Below, in pieces: positions 59,560 through 64,000 of a stretch of 64,000 nucleotides of DNA. The stretch covers positions 2,418,001 through 2,482,000 of the forward strand of contig JAEOAD010000015.1 in NCBI GenBank assembly GCA_036365145.1, written 5' to 3'. Position 1 is the stretch's first letter, and every line of letters begins with the position of its first letter. The notes beneath the pieces are model-generated. The model searched no databases. It was given only the letters and a program-made list of their open reading frames with translations, and was not told the DNA's origin. This DNA is from Orientallactaga sibirica (Eukaryota > Chordata > Mammalia > Rodentia > Dipodidae). The translations under genes and the position numbers were made by a program.

Positions 59560-59817
59560 TGACCACTTGGGAACTTCTAGTTGTGGGTGAGTTTTTTCGT
59601 GTGCTGGATGTGGGCTGGCTTGGCCCAGACCCAGCTGGGAAGGCCCCTAGCCCTTACTCTCCACACAGGCTCCTTTATCCTCTCCAGCTTCCCACATGGC
59701 AGGAGCTCCTTGAACTTTTCTTCTCTTTTCTATCCACACTTTTTTCTAGGCCCTCCATGTGGAATCTCTAGCCTTTCCTTGGCTCTGTACTTCCCTCACT
59801 GAATATAAAAATCAAGG
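59560..59817 (+). repeat. LTR of decayed ERV, right copy, truncated
   Basis: Shares the landmarks listed for the left copy at 44340-44945 and is cut by L1 ORF2 sequence after GAATATAAAAATCAA. Its start may lie upstream, after 59272. Confidence 0.6.
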
Positions 59818-60231
59818 ATCATCTCAGTAGATGCAGAAAATGCATTTGGCAAAATTCAACATCCCTTCATGGTATAAGTACTAAAGAAACTGGAAATAGA
59901 AGGAACATGTCTCAACAGAATAAAGGCTATTTATAACAAACCTATAGCCAACATGATACTAAATGGGGTAAAACTTGAAGGTTTTTCTGTGAAAATCAGG
60001 AAGAGGAAAAGAGTGTCCACTGTCTCTATTTTTATTTAATATAGTACTGGAAGTCTTAGCTATAGCAATAAGGCAAGAGACACACACAAAAGGGTACAAA
60101 TTGGAAAGGAAGACATCAAACTATCATTATTTGCAGATGATGAGATTCTATACATACAGGACCCTTCCAGCAAACTGTTAGAGCTGATAAACACTTAACA
60201 ATGTAGCAGGTTACAAAATCAACACACAGTT

Positions 60232-60398
60232 GTGCATGGTGGTGCACACCTTTAATTCCAGCACTCAAGAGGCAGAGGTAGGAGGACTGCTGTGAGTTCA
60301 AGGCCAGCTGGAGACTACATAGTGAATTCCAGATCAGCCTGGGCTAGAGTGAAACCCTACCTCAAAACAACAACAACAACAAACAACAACCAAAATGA
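60232..60398 (+). mobile_element. B1-like SINE
   Basis: TGTGCATGGTGGTGCACACC to CTACCTCAAAACAACAAC. Confidence 0.85.
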
Positions 60399-60404
60399 TA
60401 CTGC

Positions 60405-60600
60405 CTAGCTGGGCATGGTAACGCATGCCTTTAATCCCAGCACTCGAGAGGCAGAGGTAAGAGGAATGCTGAGAGTCTGAAGCCACCCTGAGACTACACA
60501 GTGAATTCCAGGTCAGCCTGGGCTAGAGCAAGACCCTACCTTGAAAAACAAAATGAACAAACAAACAAAAAAGAAAAGAAAACAAAACAAAACAAAGTAA
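60405..60600 (+). mobile_element. B1-like SINE
   Basis: TAGCTGGGCATGGTAACGC to CTACCTTGAAAAACAAAATG. Confidence 0.85.
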
Positions 60601-60709
60601 CACATAGAAATCAGCAGCCTGCCTATATACTAACAACAAACATGCTAAAGATGAAATCAAGTAATCACTCCCATTCACAATTGCCTCAAAAAAAAAAAAA
60701 AAAAAAAAA

Positions 60710-60857
60710 AGGCTGGAGGGATGGCTTAGTGATTAAGGCTTTTGCCTCTGAAGACTACAGATCCAGGTTCAATTCTCCAGATCCCATGTAAGCCAGATGC
60801 ACATGATGGTGCATGCATCTGGAGTTTGTTTGTAGTGGCTAGAGGATCTGGCATGCC

Positions 60858-60910
<53 letters not shown>

Positions 60911-60930
60911 AAAGAAAGAATGAATGAATG
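60710..60930 (+). mobile_element. DIP-type SINE with (CT)n
   Basis: GGCTGGAGGGATGGCTTAG head; CT tract at 60862-60908. Confidence 0.85.
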
Positions 60931-61566
60931 AACCTTGGAATAAACCTAATCAGGGAAGTGAAGGATCTCTACAATGAAAACTTTCATACACTCAAGAGAA
61001 AAATTGAAGACACTACAAAATGGAAAGACATCCCATGTTCTTGGATTGGAAGAATCAGTATTGTGGTCAATCTTATCAAAAGCAATCTTCACATTTAATG
61101 GAATTCCCATCAAAATTCCAATGGCATTCTTTGTGGGAATAGAAAAAAATCCTAAAATTAATTTGGAAGCAAAAACACCTCGATTAACCAAAACAATTCT
61201 GAGCAACAAAAATAAGGGTGGCTGTATTACTATGCCTGATTTTAATGTATATTAAAGAGCCATAGTAACAAAACCAGCATGGTACAGACACAAAAACAGA
61301 CACATTGATCAATAGAACAGAATACAGGACCCAGCTGCAATCCAGGCAGCTATAGCCATATGATTTTCAACAAAAATGCCAAAAATATTCTTTGGAGAAA
61401 TGATAGCCTCTTTAATAAATGGTGCTGGGAAAACTGGGTATCTATATGTAAAAGTATGAAAATAGATCCTTATTCTCTCTCTGCACAAAAATCAAGTCCA
61501 AATGGATCAAAGGCCTTAATATCAGACCTGAAACTCTGAAACTGCTAGAGGACAAAGTAGGGAAAA

Positions 61567-61571
61567 CCCAT
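61567..61571. other. Target duplication CCCAT, left copy
   Basis: Identical to 63423-63427. Five bases is usual for ERVL/MaLR insertions. Confidence 0.85.
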
Positions 61572-61921
61572 TGTTGCAGTCAGGTTCTCATTGCTGGTAA
61601 AAATCACTGGACCAAGCGTAGTTTGTGGGCAAAAAGAGGTTTAGTTTGGCTTACAGGCTCAAGGGGGGAGCTCCATGATGGCAGGAAAAATGTTGGAATA
61701 AGCAGAAGGTGGACATCACCCCCTGGCCAATATAAGGTGGACAATAGCAACAGGAGAGTATGCCAAACACTAGCAAGGGGAAACTGGCTCTAATACCCAT
61801 AAGCCCACCCCCAACAATAACACTGCCTCCAGGAAGCATTAATTCCCAAATCTCCATCAGCTGGGAACTAGCATCCCAGAACACCTAAGTTTATGGGAGA
61901 CACCTGAGTCAAACCAGCACA
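61572..61921 (-). repeat. LTR, left copy (3' LTR)
   Basis: TGTTGCAGTCAGGTTCTC to AAACCAGCACA, matching 63090-63422. Confidence 0.85.
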
Positions 61922-63089
61922 TTCTGCCCCTGGTCCCCATAAACTGATAACCATACATTATGAAAATGCAGTGCATTCATCCAAATTTAAAAGTCCCCAT
62001 AGTTTTTATCAATTCCAGTGATGTTCATACATCCCCATAATCTAAGGTCTTTTAACTGAGCCATAATTCCAAAAAATAACCTCAAAAAACCCATAACAGC
62101 ACAGAATAAACATTCACACTGCAAAAGATGGCATTGGGCATAGCAAAGAAACATTCAACAAATACAAGATTTAACAGGGCAAACATCAAACTCTGTAACT
62201 CCAAGTCCAACATCTCTACCCAAAGACAAATCTCCAACTCCAATAATTCTAACCAGCAATAAGTCTCTGGAATTCCAATTCTGCCCCTCCAGCTAGGCTA
62301 CTTATAGTCCTGGAAAACTTCATCCAGGGCTGGCAGGATTCCTTAGCACCATCTCATTGTCCCAGCATCTCCACTGGGTCCCCACTGCAATCCATGGTCC
62401 ATCCTCATGGCTCCAGTGGGTCTCCATACAAGCATCCAGCAAACCTGCTTCACACTGCCCATGGCCATTTCCAAAACACAAAACCATGTTACAAATTCAA
62501 TGACCCTCTGTTTCCTGCATTTCTTATACTCCACAATACCAGGTAGGGCACCAATTTATTAATCTAGGGGGGAATAAAGCAGACTTTGAAGAACAGGACA
62601 CTCCTTGAGCACTCAAGCCCCTTCAAAAGAGCCTACATTCTTCCTGTTTCCCCAGTGCAGGTCAGCTGGCCCAATCTCAATAGTTGTAATCTCTCAATTT
62701 CCTGGTGAATGGGCAGCAGTTTAGGCCCAAAGATTTCTTTTTTTCTGTGCCATATCCATCTGTTCACACCAGTCCATTTCTACTCAATGCAGCCCTGCAC
62801 AACTTCTCAGGACACGGGCATAACAGCAAGCCTCTCACACAAACTGCCCAGTCCAAGCAAAGCTTTTTTTCAACCTCATAAGCCAAACTTCATAGTCCAT
62901 AGTTCTTATGGCATTCAGATCTTTCAACTCTGACCAGAATAGTCCATCAAGCTGTACTTACAACACTGGAAGGCATCTCTTAGGCCAAAGTTTCAAACCC
63001 TCCTCATTCCTTTTGAAAATCAGCTCCAAAAGGCCAAAGCCACACAGTCAGGTGTCTAGCAGCAATCCCACTCCTCAGCACCACTTTAC

Positions 63090-63422
63090 TGTTGCAGACA
63101 GGTTCTCATTGCTGGTAGAAATCACCCAACCAAGAGCATCTTGTGGGGAAAAAAGAGGTTTATTTTGGCTTACAGGCTCAAAGGGGAAGGTCCATGGCAT
63201 GAGTTATAGGGTGGACATCATCCCCTGCCCAACATAAGGTGGACAATTGCAACAGGAGAGTGTGCCAAACACTGGCAAGGGAAAACTGGCTATAAAACCC
63301 ATAAACCCACCCCCAACAATACTCTGCCTCTAGGAGACTTTAATTTCCAGTTGCCATCAGCTGAGGAGACTAGCATTCAGAATACCTAAGTTTATGGGGG
63401 ACACCTGAATCAAACCACCACA
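63090..63422 (-). repeat. LTR, right copy (5' LTR)
   Basis: TGTTGCAGACAGGTTCTC to AAACCACCACA. It lacks about 20 bp present in the left copy (GCAGGAAAAATGTTGG region). Confidence 0.85.
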
Positions 63423-63427
63423 CCCAT
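63423..63427. other. Target duplication CCCAT, right copy
   Basis: See the left copy at 61567-61571. Confidence 0.85.
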
Positions 63428-63649
63428 CACATATTGCAATATGCAACAATTTCCCGAATGTAATCCCAGTTGCTCAGGAAATAAAACCACTAATCAACCA
63501 TGAAATTAAAAAGCTTTTTTTACAGCAAAGGACACTGCTAATAGAAGAAAGAGGCAACCTACAGAATAGGAGAAAATCTTTGTCATCTATACATCTGACA
63601 GAGAATGAATATCTAGGATATACAAAGGACTCAAAAAACTAAATAATAT

Positions 63650-63815
63650 AAAGCCAGGTGTGGTGGCACACACCTTTAATCCCAGAACTTGGGAGGCAGA
63701 GATAGGAGGATTGCATGAGTTTGAGGCTACCCTGAGACTACATAGTTAATTCCAGGTCAGCCTGGGTCAGAGTGAGACCCTACCTTGACAAACCAAAAAC
63801 AAAACAAACAAACAA
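63650..63815 (+). mobile_element. B1-like SINE
   Basis: GCCAGGTGTGGTGGCACACACC to CTACCTTGACAAACC with an (AAAC)n tail. Confidence 0.85.
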
Positions 63816-63868
63816 ACAAAAAAAACTAATAAGAAATCAAACAACCCAATCAAAAAATGGGCTATGAA

Positions 63869-64000
63869 CTTCCGGTTAAGATGGTGGCATAGGAACCATG
63901 CCAAAACACCCTGGGGGAAAAAAACCACAAAATGCACTCTTCTACTAAAAAGTAAGGCATATAGTAAATTATCAACCACAGCAGAGAAGCAGGAGATATC
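63869..64000 (+). mobile_element. 5' end of a younger L1, cut by window edge
   Basis: ACTTCCGGTTAAGATGGTGG resembles the 5' end of the L1 at 49596. The rest of this 5'UTR differs, so it may belong to another subfamily. It begins inside the old ORF2 sequence after GGGCTATGA. Confidence 0.65.

Larger units (their letters stand above)
61572..63422 (-). mobile_element. Complete MaLR-type LTR element (second family)
   Basis: LTRs at 61572-61921 and 63090-63422 in direct orientation flank 1.17 kb. The LTRs begin TGTTGCAG and end CACA on the + strand; the - orientation is inferred from the GGTGCTGAGGAGTGGG-type sequence next to the right LTR and the LTR layout. The internal part has no gag, pol or env. 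Its target duplication CCCAT is perfect. Confidence 0.85.
59818..63868 (+). mobile_element. Old L1 ORF2 fragment, split by SINEs and an LTR element
   Basis: Starts within the reverse transcriptase domain (VDAENAFGKIQHPF-like, about 59830) and keeps LSLFADD at about 60121-60141, the intact catalytic motif. It continues to 61566, resumes at 63428 and ends at about 63868 where a younger L1 begins. Many frameshifts; inactive. Confidence 0.8.

Noticed and set aside
60121..60141. An active L1 reverse transcriptase because FADD is intact
   Set aside because: The surrounding frame is broken by shifts, SINEs and an LTR element.

Overview
The window is nuclear DNA from a rodent. Two SINE families dominate it: a B1-like (7SL-derived) element and a long tRNA-derived B2-superfamily element. 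The second starts GGCTGGAGAGATGGCTTAGC and has a body containing CCAGATGCACAAGG. As far as I can recall, this type belongs to jerboas (DIP element, Dipodidae), so a jerboa-like species is the best guess. That is inference from the repeats, not a database match. B4/RSINE1-type SINEs, MaLR-type LTRs and rodent-type L1s agree with a mouse-related rodent.

Only one host gene is convincing. It is RAB11B on the + strand, with five coding exons (20703-20742, 32734-32929, 33861-34054, 34283-34363, 34764-34909) that join without error into a 218-residue Rab11 GTPase. All splice sites are GT-AG. The gene starts in a CpG island with CCAAT boxes, has a 12-kb first intron full of repeats, and has an unspliced 3'UTR to about 35.8 kb.

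Layout. 1-5.9 kb: SINEs and two L1 3' ends facing away from each other. 6.9-12.3 kb: a betaretrovirus-like endogenous provirus on the - strand, with both LTRs, a 6-bp target duplication, remains of gag, integrase and env, and an internal rearrangement. 12.9-15.0 kb: a complete MaLR-type LTR element. 15-20.2 kb: SINEs and a solo LTR. 20.2-35.8 kb: RAB11B. 36.7-41.6 kb: a dense run of tRNA-derived SINEs. 42.7-43.5 kb: a retrocopy of a coiled-coil gene with a 17-bp target duplication. 44.3-59.8 kb: a decayed LTR retroelement interrupted by a near full-length L1 (49.6-57.5 kb) and a second type of LTR. 59.8-63.9 kb: an old L1 split by a complete MaLR element (61572-63422, target duplication CCCAT) and then by the 5' end of a younger L1 that runs off the window.

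I found no undescribed cellular system. The most notable objects are the rearranged provirus, the L1 5'UTR promoter array with repeated ETS-like and CCAAT motifs, the L1 with a changed reverse transcriptase active site, and the retrocopy. None of the transposon reading frames is intact as read.
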